Below, one piece after another: positions 23,006 through 32,600 of a DNA stretch of 53,987 nt. The position numbers were made by a program, and so were the translations under genes. The stretch is from a virus. Location of the stretch: positions 1 through 53,987 of the IMG/VR virus record IMGVR_UViG_3300046009_004608; one strand, written 5' to 3'. The notes beneath the pieces are model-generated. The model had not been told where the DNA came from. It saw nothing but the letters and a program-made list of their open reading frames with translations, and searched no databases. Position 1 is the stretch's first letter. Each line of letters opens with the position of its first letter.

Positions 23006-24915
23006 TGCCTTCAGCACAAGTCACTATTACCCAATTACCGGCTGCGGGCCCAATTACGGGCACCGAGTCAGTTCCTATCGTCCAAAACGGTCAGACAGTA
23101 CAAACAACAACGGGGGCGATTGCCGCCTCCCCAAGTCAGACTCAGACCTTTATTACAGTTAACCAAGAGCCGAGCCTAATCAATAGCCGGTCATTGTCTG
23201 TCGGGTCAGGTCTTACTCTTACCGATGGTGGCGCCCAGTCCACCATGCAGGTCAACCTATCGGGTGCGGTTGCTAGCCTAGATTCTTCAACCGTAGGGAT
23301 GCAGGCTAAGACTAACGCTTCAACCATGGTTGGCCGCACAATTACGGGGTCAACTGGAGTTTCAGTCACAAACGGTAACGGCGTAGCGGGAAACCCCACA
23401 ATCAGCCTTACAGGGACCGTAGGGGCTTTGGCTGGGCTTGCCGGAACCGGAATTCTAGGCATCGTTGGCGGCTCTACCGTCACCGCGGTCGATATCACTG
23501 GGACGACCAATGAGATCGATGTAGCTAACGGAACCGGCCCCGGAAACCCAACTATTGGGATTTCTGACAACCCTCGGATGCCCGGCACCGGAGGGATGCA
23601 GGTTCCGACCGGAACTACAGCTCAAAGGATCGGAAGCCCAGACGGGTCTATCCGATATAACACCGACACCGATCAATTTGAGGGATTAGTTAACGGCACT
23701 TGGCTTAACGCCTTAGGTGCGTCTGGCTTTTCCGGAATCAGTGGATTTTCAGGTTTTAGCGGTATATCGGGTTTTTCGGGATTTAGCGGATTTTCAGGAT
23801 TTTCTGGCTTTTCTGGACTTAGCGGTATATCAAGCACCTTTTATCCATACCGCACTAATACGGGAAGTACCTCTGGAGACCCCGGATCAGGCAAGCTGTT
23901 ATGGAATAACGGAACTCAGACAAGCGCAACACAAATCAATGTCAATCACATAACGGACGATGGCGTTGATATTGATGTCTTTTTGGCCCTGCTTGCCCAA
24001 ACAGAAAACTTCATCATTCAGGATCAAGCTAATAGCGCAAACTTTCAGAAGTGGTTGATTAGCGGGGCACCATCAAACGCAGGCACTTACTGGACTATTC
24101 CTTGTACGCTAGTTAATTCTGGAGGTACAGGTACAACTGGATTTGCAGACAACCTCGAAGTCATCCTTGCAGTCGTAAACGGTATCAGTGGTTTTTCCGG
24201 AACGAGCGGGTTTTCGGGATTCTCAGGAATTTCCGGCTTTAGCGGATTTTCAGGAACGAGCGGATTCAGCGGTTTTAGCGGATTTAGCGGCGAGTCTGGA
24301 TTTTCAGGTTTCAGCGGAATTTCAGGATTTTCGGGCAATAGCGGCACGTCTGGCTTTTCGGGCTTTAGCGGTTATTCCGGATTAGACGGAGTCGCTCAAA
24401 GCGGTGTTTCTGGATTTAGCGGATTTTCGGGAGAAAGCGGATTTTCTGGCTTTAGCGGAATCTCCGGCTTTTCAGGAACCTCTGGATTTTCCGGCGGTGA
24501 TGGCGCGTCCGGATTTAGCGGATTTAGTGGCACATCGGGTTTTAGTGGCGAGTCAGGATTTTCAGGGACGTCCGGCTTTAGTGGCGAATCGGGATTTAGC
24601 GGATTTTCCGGAATAAGTGGATTTTCTGGAATTTCGGGATTTTCAGGAGAATCTGGAACCTCAGGATTTAGCGGAACGTCCGGATTCAGCGGGGCCTCAG
24701 GAATTAGTGGTTTTTCGGGCTTCAGCGGCACATCGGGATTTTCGGGTGCGCCGCCAACCACAATTGATGTCGCTACGACTTCTACGACGCCGGTTTACCC
24801 TGTTTTAGTAGCTGGAACTACGGGAAGTCAGAGCGCGTTGACGGATTCGGATTTGAGCTACAACGCAACAACTAATGCGTTTTTGTCTGGGGTTCAGGGC
24901 GGAACATTCTCATGA
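23005..24915 (+). CDS. Tail fibre with Gly-Phe-Ser collagen-like repeats
   Basis: This 636-residue fibre begins with an attachment motif (ITQLPAAGPITGTESVPIVQNG) shared with the protein at 20451. A Gly/Thr/Val-rich shaft follows (to about residue 235), then a first run of Gly-X-Ser triplets (about 240-276), a folded insert (about 277-392, with FLALLAQTENFIIQDQAN), and a second long run (about 395-583). X is mostly Phe, with Ile, Thr, Glu or Ala, and the third position is almost always Ser. The end is short, with GGTFS. Probably a trimeric host-binding fibre. Confidence 0.85.
   Translation: MPSAQVTITQLPAAGPITGTESVPIVQNGQTVQTTTGAIAASPSQTQTFITVNQEPSLINSRSLSVGSGLTLTDGGAQSTMQVNLSGAVASLDSSTVGMQAKTNASTMVGRTITGSTGVSVTNGNGVAGNPTISLTGTVGALAGLAGTGILGIVGGSTVTAVDITGTTNEIDVANGTGPGNPTIGISDNPRMPGTGGMQVPTGTTAQRIGSPDGSIRYNTDTDQFEGLVNGTWLNALGASGFSGISGFSGFSGISGFSGFSGFSGFSGFSGLSGISSTFYPYRTNTGSTSGDPGSGKLLWNNGTQTSATQINVNHITDDGVDIDVFLALLAQTENFIIQDQANSANFQKWLISGAPSNAGTYWTIPCTLVNSGGTGTTGFADNLEVILAVVNGISGFSGTSGFSGFSGISGFSGFSGTSGFSGFSGFSGESGFSGFSGISGFSGNSGTSGFSGFSGYSGLDGVAQSGVSGFSGFSGESGFSGFSGISGFSGTSGFSGGDGASGFSGFSGTSGFSGESGFSGTSGFSGESGFSGFSGISGFSGISGFSGESGTSGFSGTSGFSGASGISGFSGFSGTSGFSGAPPTTIDVATTSTTPVYPVLVAGTTGSQSALTDSDLSYNATTNAFLSGVQGGTFS
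23722..24756 (+). repeat. DNA encoding Gly-Phe-Ser triplet repeats (two blocks)
   Basis: Two blocks (23722-23832 and about 24187-24756) repeat nine-base codons for Gly-X-Ser, such as ggatttagc, ggattttcg and ggcttttct. The codons are varied at third positions, so the amino-acid pattern rather than the DNA is conserved, which argues for selection on the protein. Such repeats are prone to length change by slippage or recombination. Confidence 0.85.
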
Positions 24916-26321
24916 AGTATTCCGTAGTCATCCCAACCTATAACCATTGCGACGACCTGCTGCGGCCGTGTCTTGAATCTATTTTCAAGTACACGGACAT
25001 GAGCGAGGTCGAAGTCTTGGTTTCGGCCAACGGATGTACGGACAATACCCGCTGGTATCTTGAGTCACTAAAAAATCAATTTACCCGAATAGGCTTTGGG
25101 GATCACTTTAAGGTTATTTGGAGTGACACTCCACTTGGATATCCGGTGGCCTGTAATGTGGCCATACGGCATTCGACCGCAGATAAGATTGTTTTGCTCA
25201 ATAACGACTGCGTTTTGATTGAGCAGGACAAAAATACTTGGCTAAACCTTCTTGATGCGCCTTTTGAAAGCCCAAAAACTGGCATTTCCTGCGTAGTTAA
25301 AAACCGTTGTGAGATCACTAACCGTGAATTTGCAATTTTTTTCTGCGTTATGGTGCATCGCAAGGTATTTGAGACCATTGGCCTCTTAAATCCGGAGTAT
25401 GGGGTTGGCGGATGTGAGGACATCGACTTCTGTATTGAGGCCGAAGAGGCTGGTTTTGAGGTCACCCAGTGCGGAAGCAAGTTTTGGGACGGAAAAACTT
25501 TCGTTGGCGAGATGCCGGTCTATCACAAGGGCGAGGGAACCGTTTACGACACGGCTCTAGTTCAGGACTGGGACAATAAATTCAGGCAAAACCAGCTCAA
25601 ACTGGCTCAAAAGTACAGCCCAGCCAAGGCCGCCCAGCTTTCTTTAGCTTGGATGGCAGAAAACGGGCCGGAGGCGGCAGAGCTTTACAAGGAGGTTGTC
25701 GTTGAGAACGTTTATCAAGTCTCGGAGGACCTTATTAAAGGCCGTCCGGTCATCGATATCGGTGCCAATGTGGGTACTTTTGCTATTTTGGCTGCTAGCC
25801 TTGGGGCCTCAAAGATCGTGGCTGCCGAGCCGGTTTCTGAGACCTATGATCGCTTGGTTCAAAACCTACAAAGGGCGAGTGCCAACGCCGTAGCGATGAA
25901 GGCAGCAGTCATGGATAAGGTTGGAACCGTAGAGATTGGGGTAAACCCGAAGAGTGGGCATAACAGTCTTTACAAGTCTGAGAGCGGATCTGAGTCCGTC
26001 CCCTCGGTTACCTTGGCTGATCTGCTTGAGCACGTTGAGGGCAATGACATATTCCTCAAAATGGACTGCGAGGGGGCTGAGTACGATATTTTGATGGCCG
26101 CCACCCAAGAGGAAATGGACCGTATTGGCCGGCTGGCTATTGAGATTCATGGTGATATGCACCCCAAATACAAGGGTTTGGAGACCCTTTGGAGCCGTTT
26201 AGAGGCCCTTGGCATGAAACTTGTAGACCGCAAGCAGATCGGGGCTTGGGATGTCGATTCTGAGGGCAGAATGGTCAATTACCGTGACCTTCCCCGGACT
26301 AATGAGATTTGGAGCCGGTGA
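24912..26321 (+). CDS. Fused glycosyltransferase (GT2) and FkbM methyltransferase
   Basis: Residues 1-265 are a GT-A family 2 glycosyltransferase: YSVVIPTYNHCDDLLRPCL, EVLVSANGCTDNT, KIVLLNNDC and the acceptor part VGGCEDIDFCIEAEEAGF with ED. Residues about 275-450 are an FkbM-type SAM methyltransferase: PVIDIGANVGTFAILAAS, KIVAAEPVSETYDRL, IFLKMDCEGAEYDIL. The pair could add and methylate a sugar on phage tail proteins or on host surface glycans. It starts by ATGA overlap with the fibre gene, so it is probably made with it. Fusion within one chain is notable. Confidence 0.9.
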   Translation: MKYSVVIPTYNHCDDLLRPCLESIFKYTDMSEVEVLVSANGCTDNTRWYLESLKNQFTRIGFGDHFKVIWSDTPLGYPVACNVAIRHSTADKIVLLNNDCVLIEQDKNTWLNLLDAPFESPKTGISCVVKNRCEITNREFAIFFCVMVHRKVFETIGLLNPEYGVGGCEDIDFCIEAEEAGFEVTQCGSKFWDGKTFVGEMPVYHKGEGTVYDTALVQDWDNKFRQNQLKLAQKYSPAKAAQLSLAWMAENGPEAAELYKEVVVENVYQVSEDLIKGRPVIDIGANVGTFAILAASLGASKIVAAEPVSETYDRLVQNLQRASANAVAMKAAVMDKVGTVEIGVNPKSGHNSLYKSESGSESVPSVTLADLLEHVEGNDIFLKMDCEGAEYDILMAATQEEMDRIGRLAIEIHGDMHPKYKGLETLWSRLEALGMKLVDRKQIGAWDVDSEGRMVNYRDLPRTNEIWSR

Positions 26322-27280
26322 TGGTTCTCTGCTCGATCTCCACCCGTGGCCGCTATCACACCACGCTGCCTTTAGCGATTCAGGGGGTTTTGAGCCAAAC
26401 CCGGCCGGTCGATAGGCTGGTCATATTCGATGACAACGATGAGCCAAAGGATGTCCGAGAGGATTCGACCTATTTGGCGCTTTTGACCATGCTAGACCGC
26501 AAGGGCATCGCTTGGGAGTGGGTTTTTGCAGGTAAGAAGGGGCAGCACTATAACCATCAGGTGGCCAATACGATGGGCTATGAGTGGGTCTGGCGGGTGG
26601 ATGACGATGCCATCCCAGAGCCACATACCCTTGAGATCCTTCTGTCCTACGCCGATCAAGGGGTGGGAGCGGTCGGCGGGGCAATCCTAATCCCCGGAAA
26701 GCAGTTCGATACCTCAAAGTCCACCGGCAAGATTGAGAACATCGACTTTGAACCAAACCTTCAGTGGGCCGAGCTATCAAAGGCTACAGAAGTTGATCAC
26801 CTGCACTGCTCATTTTTATACCGGGCTGGGGTGGTGGACTATAACCTCGGGCTTTCAAGAGTGGCCCACCGGGAAGAGACTTTGTTTACCTACGGTTTAA
26901 GGAAAAAGGGCTACAAGATTCTTGCCGTGCCGAATGCGGTGACTTGGCATCTAAAGTCTGAAGGGGGTATCCGGATGGAAAAGAACCCCGGACTTTATGC
27001 CCACGATGAGAAGATTTTCCAAAACTTCATAAAGCACAAAGACGACACCATAGTGGTGCTAAACGGGGGTATGGGAGATCATATTGTCTTCACCCATGTG
27101 CTGCCGGACGTTAAAAATCCGATTGTATTTGGGTGCTATCCCGAGGTTTTGCCGTGTGAGTCGATTGCCAAGGCAAAAGAAATGTTCGGGGATATTGAAC
27201 CGTACAGTATTTATAAAAAGATGAACCAGTGGGGATGGAAAGATAGTTTAGAGAACGCTTATCGCAAACTGTACCTATGA
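26321..27280 (+). CDS. Glycosyltransferase family 2-like protein with GT9-like start at its end
   Basis: The ATG at 26321 overlaps the previous stop (TGATG); an in-frame TTG 12 bases upstream is weaker. The GT-A part has SISTRGRYHTTLPLAIQGVLSQT, LVIFDDND and the metal site RVDDDAIPEP (about residues 92-101). From about residue 243 the pattern changes to TIVVLNGGMGDHIVFTHVLPDV, like the first strand-loop of ADP-heptose type (GT9) transferases. The next gene looks like a GT9 C-terminal half, so the two chains may form one functional GT-B enzyme. Confidence 0.82.
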   Translation: MVLCSISTRGRYHTTLPLAIQGVLSQTRPVDRLVIFDDNDEPKDVREDSTYLALLTMLDRKGIAWEWVFAGKKGQHYNHQVANTMGYEWVWRVDDDAIPEPHTLEILLSYADQGVGAVGGAILIPGKQFDTSKSTGKIENIDFEPNLQWAELSKATEVDHLHCSFLYRAGVVDYNLGLSRVAHREETLFTYGLRKKGYKILAVPNAVTWHLKSEGGIRMEKNPGLYAHDEKIFQNFIKHKDDTIVVLNGGMGDHIVFTHVLPDVKNPIVFGCYPEVLPCESIAKAKEMFGDIEPYSIYKKMNQWGWKDSLENAYRKLYL

Positions 27281-27720
27281 TTTTAATAGCGCCATATGCA
27301 AAAAAGCTAAGGAACGGAAAGCGAAACCCAAAGGACTATCCGTACTGGGAAGAGTTAATAAGAATGATTGATGAGCCGATCATTCAGGTGGGAATAGAAG
27401 GCGAAGAGCAGTTAGTTGAGGATTTTAGGAAAAACTTAAAGATTTCAGAATTAAGGGGTCTGATTAGACAGTGCAGGACATGGATAGGATGCGACAGCTT
27501 TTTCCAACATCTGGCTTGGGACGAAAAGAAGCCGGGAATTGTGCTTTGGTCGGTTTCAGATCCGCTGATATTCGGGCATCCGGAGAACATCAACCTGCTC
27601 AAGGATCGGTCTTACTTGGCTCCAAACCAGTTTCTTTGGTGGGAGATGGTCGAACACAAATTGGAACGGTTCGTTGAGCCGGAAGTTGTTTTAGAACATT
27701 TACTTGAGGTTGTCACTTAA
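27277..27720 (+). CDS. GT9-like (heptosyltransferase-type) C-terminal domain protein
   Basis: The 147-residue product is one Rossmann half: ILIAPYAKKLRNGKRNPKDYPYWEELI, IQVGIEGEEQLVEDFRKNL, RTWIGCDSFFQHLAWDEKKPGIVLW and IFGHPENINLLKDR. In GT9 enzymes this half binds the sugar nucleotide, with the D-S-F-x-x-H segment near the active site. It lacks its own N-terminal half, which the end of the previous protein may supply. ATGA overlap couples the two. Likely job: sugar transfer to virion proteins or host envelope. Confidence 0.8.
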   Translation: MILIAPYAKKLRNGKRNPKDYPYWEELIRMIDEPIIQVGIEGEEQLVEDFRKNLKISELRGLIRQCRTWIGCDSFFQHLAWDEKKPGIVLWSVSDPLIFGHPENINLLKDRSYLAPNQFLWWEMVEHKLERFVEPEVVLEHLLEVVT

Positions 27721-27732
27721 AGAGGTAAAACT

Positions 27733-28050
27733 ATGCCACAAGCAGGATATACGCCAATTCGGCTTTATTACAGCACCACCGGAGCAGCGGTTCCATTGGC
27801 CGCAAATATGCAGGCTGGAGAGCTTGCATTAAATATCGCTGATAACGATATGTCGATGTATACGGAAAACGCTACAGGAACTGTAAAGTTGTTTTTCAAC
27901 AATCCCGCGGCGCTCAAATACCCAACTGCGGATGGAACCAGCGGCCAAGCAATTGTCAGTAATGGGGCTGGAGTTCTTTCTTTCTCAACCATAACCAGCG
28001 GTGTATCAAAAGGGCAATCCATCGCATTCGCCCTTATCTTTGGACTATAA
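27733..28050 (+). CDS. Small tail-fibre-type protein (105 aa)
   Basis: The start PIRLYYSTTGAAVPLAANMQAGELALNIADNDMSMY is a common phage motif in fibre and appendage proteins, where the GELALNIAD part precedes a shaft. The rest is a short Gly/Ser-rich strand region ending hydrophobic (IAFALIFGL). It may be a short trimeric adaptor carrying larger fibres. AGAGG lies before the ATG. Confidence 0.72.
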   Translation: MPQAGYTPIRLYYSTTGAAVPLAANMQAGELALNIADNDMSMYTENATGTVKLFFNNPAALKYPTADGTSGQAIVSNGAGVLSFSTITSGVSKGQSIAFALIFGL

Positions 28051-28060
28051 GGAGTAAATC

Positions 28061-28438
28061 GTGGCAAACCCAAATATTGTTAACGTCGCGGCGATATACG
28101 GAAACAATTCCAGTACATCGCTTTCTACCACTAACGCAACGGCAATCGTCAACAACCCGGCATCTAGCGGTAAGGTGTTCAAAGTCAACATGATTACCGT
28201 GGCTAACGTGGACGGAACTAGTGCTGCCGACATTACGATTAGCAAGTACAGCCAAGATGATATTGGCGGAACCGCTTATCAGATTGTCTCAACCGTATCG
28301 GTTCCTGCTGACGCTACTCTGATTGTGCTGGATAAGACAACGGCGCTGTATCTGAAAGAAGACGAGTCCATCGGTGCTACGGCGGGTACGGCCAGCGACC
28401 TTGTGGTGACTGCAAGCTGGGAGGAGATAAACGCTTAG
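28061..28438 (+). CDS. Beta-rich tail appendage protein (125 aa)
   Basis: GTG start behind AAGGAG. The protein is a compact strand series: IVNVAAIYGNNSSTSLST, KVFKVNMITVANVDGTSAADITISKY and LIVLDKTTALYLKEDESIGATAGTASDLVVTASWEEI. This resembles small virion proteins found between fibre genes in marine phages, and looks like a jelly-roll. No enzymatic motif is visible. Lies just upstream of the propeller gene set. Confidence 0.72.
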   Translation: MANPNIVNVAAIYGNNSSTSLSTTNATAIVNNPASSGKVFKVNMITVANVDGTSAADITISKYSQDDIGGTAYQIVSTVSVPADATLIVLDKTTALYLKEDESIGATAGTASDLVVTASWEEINA

Positions 28439-28466
28439 GTCAGCCACTAATTAAAAAGGACTCATT

Positions 28467-29699
28467 ATGAGTTTCCGTTATCCAAAGGGCGGGTTTATAA
28501 CTGCCTTTTATGATCCGCTACAGGTGCCAAATGCGCCGACCATTGGGACTGCTACTGCCGGAGATACGCAGTTATCGGTGACCTTTACTGCGCCAGCAAA
28601 TGTTGGCGGAAGTGCAATTACAGGTTACGGAGCCGTTGCTGTTGATAGTTCTGGAAATTCAATTAGCGGAACAGGGTCATCATCGCCAATTACAGTTACT
28701 GGACTGAGCAATGGAACGGCATACACCGCCAAGGTGTGGGCAATCAATAGCTACGGCCCAAGTCCTTATAGTGCAGCGAGTGGAAGCGTGACTCCGGCAT
28801 TTCAGCGAGCAGTATTTGGCGGGGGTTATGACACTAATGGAGTAACTAATGTTATTTCCTATATCAACATGGCATCAACCTCTGGAAATTCAATTGATTT
28901 TGGTGATTTAACCGTAGCTAGAAATGGACTTAGCGCAACATCATCGTCAAGCAGGGGAGTGTTTGGTGCCGGATTAAATAGTGGAAATACAAAACAAAAT
29001 GTGTTGGATTACATAACTCTTGCATCGATTGGAAATGCAATTGACTTTGGAGATTTAACTGTCGCTGTTAGCTATAACGCAGGTTGCGGGTCAAGCACAA
29101 GAGGTTTGTACGGAGGCGGTCAAAATACTTCAAATATTCCAGTGACTACTATTGGATACATAACAATAGCAACAACTGGTGATGCAACATCCTTTGGGGC
29201 GTTAACATTAGATCGGTACCAGCTAGGAGCTTGTTCATCAAGCACTAGGGGTGTTTGGGCGGGTGGATATAATAATGATGGCGGTGGTGCAAGACATAAT
29301 GTTATTGATTATGTAACGATTGCCTCCACTGGCAATGCTACTGATTTTGGAGATTTGCCAACGACAACAAATGCTTTGGGTGGGTGTTCATCTGCCACAA
29401 GGGGATTATTTGCCGGTGGGTCTACCGATAGCGGAGACACTAATGTCATCAATTACATTACCATTGCTTCAGCAGGAAATGCTAGTGATTTTGGGGACTT
29501 AATAAATCAACCATACAATTTTGCCGCTACATCATCTTCAACCAAAGGATTTTTTGCTGGCGGTTATTTTGGCGGAGAAACAAACGTAATTCAGTATGTC
29601 ACCATAGCGTCAACTGGAAACGCCATAGACTTTGGTGATCTTACGGCCGCAACAAATGGAATAGCTGGCTGCTCATCTGACCACGGAGGACTTCAATAA
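28467..29699 (+). CDS. Fibronectin III plus six-repeat kelch-like propeller protein
   Basis: Residues about 20-110 form a fibronectin type III domain (PNAPTIGTATAGDTQLSVTFTAP, then GSAITGYGAVAVD, YTAKVWAINSYGPS). The rest has six repeats of about 50 residues with a core like NVIDYVTIASTGNATDFGDL and a following SSTRG-FxGG. GG pairs and the spacing resemble kelch blades, so one six-bladed propeller is likely. It ends CSSDHGGLQ, matching the ends of the two following proteins. Probably a receptor-binding appendage. AT-richer than the flanking structural genes. Confidence 0.82.
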   Translation: MSFRYPKGGFITAFYDPLQVPNAPTIGTATAGDTQLSVTFTAPANVGGSAITGYGAVAVDSSGNSISGTGSSSPITVTGLSNGTAYTAKVWAINSYGPSPYSAASGSVTPAFQRAVFGGGYDTNGVTNVISYINMASTSGNSIDFGDLTVARNGLSATSSSSRGVFGAGLNSGNTKQNVLDYITLASIGNAIDFGDLTVAVSYNAGCGSSTRGLYGGGQNTSNIPVTTIGYITIATTGDATSFGALTLDRYQLGACSSSTRGVWAGGYNNDGGGARHNVIDYVTIASTGNATDFGDLPTTTNALGGCSSATRGLFAGGSTDSGDTNVINYITIASAGNASDFGDLINQPYNFAATSSSTKGFFAGGYFGGETNVIQYVTIASTGNAIDFGDLTAATNGIAGCSSDHGGLQ

Positions 29700-32600
29700 T
29701 GCCATCGTATTCAGGCGTCTGGAACCTCCAGCCGGTCTACCAAGCGGTAGCTCAGGGGCTGTGGCCGTATAGCCCGACTAACGGCCCGATTGGGTTGTTT
29801 GGGGGTGGGTTTACTACTACTGGCACAAATACAATACAACAAATAATTATTGCATCCCTTGGCGACGCTACCGACTTTGGAGATTTAACTCAAGCAAGAT
29901 ATCAAGGTGCATCTTGTGCCAGTTCAACAAGGGGAATTTTTGGCGGTGGTACTGTAGCAGGAAGTTATGTTAATGTAATTGATTATGTCACCATCGCTTC
30001 AGCAGGTAATGCTAGTGATTTTGGAGACTTGGTTGGTGCATACGCATATTTATCAGCAACATCAAATTATGTAAGAGGCATTTTTTTTGCTGGATACGAT
30101 GGATCGCCAATAAATATAATTCAATACATTACCATAGCAAGCACAGGCAACACTTCTGATTTTGGAGATTTATCATTATCTTGTTATACAAATGCGGCTT
30201 GCTCATCAAGCACAAGGGCATTAACTGCGTTAGCTTATACAACAGGAAATGTAAACATAATTGAATATGTAACTATTGCATCATCAGGAAATTCAACTGA
30301 TTTTGGAGATTTAACAGTCTCAAGAAATTCTTTATCAGGATCAGCATCAGACACAAGAGGATTGTTTGCTGGCGGAAACACTGGTTCAGTCTCTAATGTA
30401 ATTGACTATGTGACTATTGCTTCGGTAGGCAACGCTACTGATTTTGGTGATTTAACATTAGCAAGGTATTACATAGGATCTTGTGCATCAGCAACAAGAT
30501 CTGTAATGGGTGGTGGGTATACAGGATCAGCAGGATCAAACGTAATTGATTATGTAACCATTGCATCGACCGGTAATTCAACCGATTTTGGTGATCTTCT
30601 TGCAGCAACAAGTATTTACAATGCCGCCTGCTCCAACGCCGCATCAGCCGTTCAACCCACACCAACCAGCGCAGAAATGGCGTTTATTGGTGGAGGTAGA
30701 TCGGCAAGTGGTACACAAACCGTAATTCAATATGTAAACATTGCTACAACAAGCGACGCTTATATGTTTGGTGATTTAACATCAGACCGTGGATTTACCG
30801 GAGCGTGTTCTAGTTCCACAAGAGGAGTATGGAGCGGTGGTTATACTGAAGGTGCAGCAATAAATTTAAATATTATTGACTACATCACCATGTCAACATT
30901 TGGCAAAGCTACCGATTTTGGTGATTTGTTAAGCGCAACACGATTTGTTGCCTCATGTAGTAGTAGTACGCGCGGATTAATTGGCGGTGGCTTTATTGCT
31001 GCCGCGACAAATGTAATTGCGTACATAACGATTGCATCAGTTGGTGATGCACTAGATTTTGGTGATTTAAGCCAAGCTAGACAAGGACTTGCTTCATGCT
31101 CATCAACTACTAGAGGAATTTTTGCGGGTGGATATTCCGGAGCAACAAACTTTAATATTATTGATTATGTAACTATTGCATCAATTGGTAACGCTACAGA
31201 TTTTGGAGACTTAAATGGAGTTAGACAAACTTGCGCTGGATGCTCATCGGCAACACGCGGTTTGATTGGCGGTGGGTCGGACAATGTTGGAAATATAAAT
31301 GTAATTGATTACATCACAATTGCATCGGCTGGAAATGCAACGGACTTTGGTGATTTAACTGTTGCAAGAACTCAAATTAGTTCTGCATCGTCAACAACAC
31401 GAGGTTTGTTTATGGGTGGAAACCCAAGCGGCAACGTAATTGACTATGTGACCATTGCTTCCGCTGGAAACGCTACTGATTTTGGAGATCTTTTATATAA
31501 CACCAATACGGCGTCTGCTACATCAAACTGCCACGGAGGACTATAAATGAGCAAAAAATGGCCCGGCGGTTTTATTAAGCCGATACCTCCGACACCGACC
31601 GGCCCGTATCAAGACGGGGGTGCAACAGGGGTTTGGACGCTTGATCAGATGTCCTATTGGCTAAAGCAGGGTCTGTGGCCGATTGCTGGAAACGTGGCGC
31701 CAATTGGGTTGTTTGGTGGGGGGTTTGATGTTGGTTCATCAAATGTTATTGATAGCGTTGTGATTGCCACAGCAGGGAATTCAACAGATTTTGGAGACCT
31801 AAGTTTATCTAGATATGGTTTGGCAGGTTGTGCGTCAAATGTTCGTGGAGTATTTGGCGGAGGTACAACTGGAAGTAGTTCGAACGTAATTGACTACGTC
31901 ACAATTGCAAGTGCTGGTAATGCCACAGATTTTGGTGATTTAAGTGTCGCTAGACACTATTTAGCGGGTTGTTCAAATTATGTTAGGGGAACATTTGGTG
32001 GAGGAACAACAAGTAATGCTGCCGCAAGCCTTAATGTAATTGATTATATTACGATTGCTTCTGCCGGTAATGCAACAGACTTTGGTGATTTAACTGCAGC
32101 TTTTCAGTACATTGCAAGTTGTGCTTCGTCTACTCGTGGCATATTTGGAGGCGGAACAAATACAAGTGGTACAGACGTAAATATTATTAATTACGTAACA
32201 ATAGCCTCTACTGGAAATGCAACAGACTTTGGTGATTTGACGTTAGCAAGATACGCACTAACATCATGTTCATCAGAAACTAGGGGGACTTTTGGTGGTG
32301 GTGGAACTGGTCCAAGTAATGTAATTGATTACATCACAATTGCTTCCGTAGGAAATGCTACAGATTTTGGAGATTTGTTGGGCAACAATAGATTTCTAGC
32401 AAGTTGTGCCTCAAATGTTCGCGGTCTGTTTGGGGGAGGCTATGACGGCAGTGTTTATCTTAACGTTATTCAATTTATAACAATTGCAAGCACTGGAAAC
32501 TCTACCGATTTTGGAGATTTAACTGGGGCAAGAGGTTATTTAGCAGCCTGCTCCAACGCCGCATCAGCCGTTCAACCCACGCCGACCAGCGCAGCTATGG

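Noticed and set aside
24396-24761. Reverse-strand 121-aa Pro/Glu/Leu-rich open frame
   Set aside because: It is the mirror of the Gly-X-Ser repeat codons on the + strand. Its low-complexity pattern is fully explained by that repeat, and no ribosome site is seen.
30435-30665. Reverse-strand 76-aa frame in the propeller gene
   Set aside because: Leu/Gln/His-rich mirror of the AT-rich repeat codons, with no support from context.
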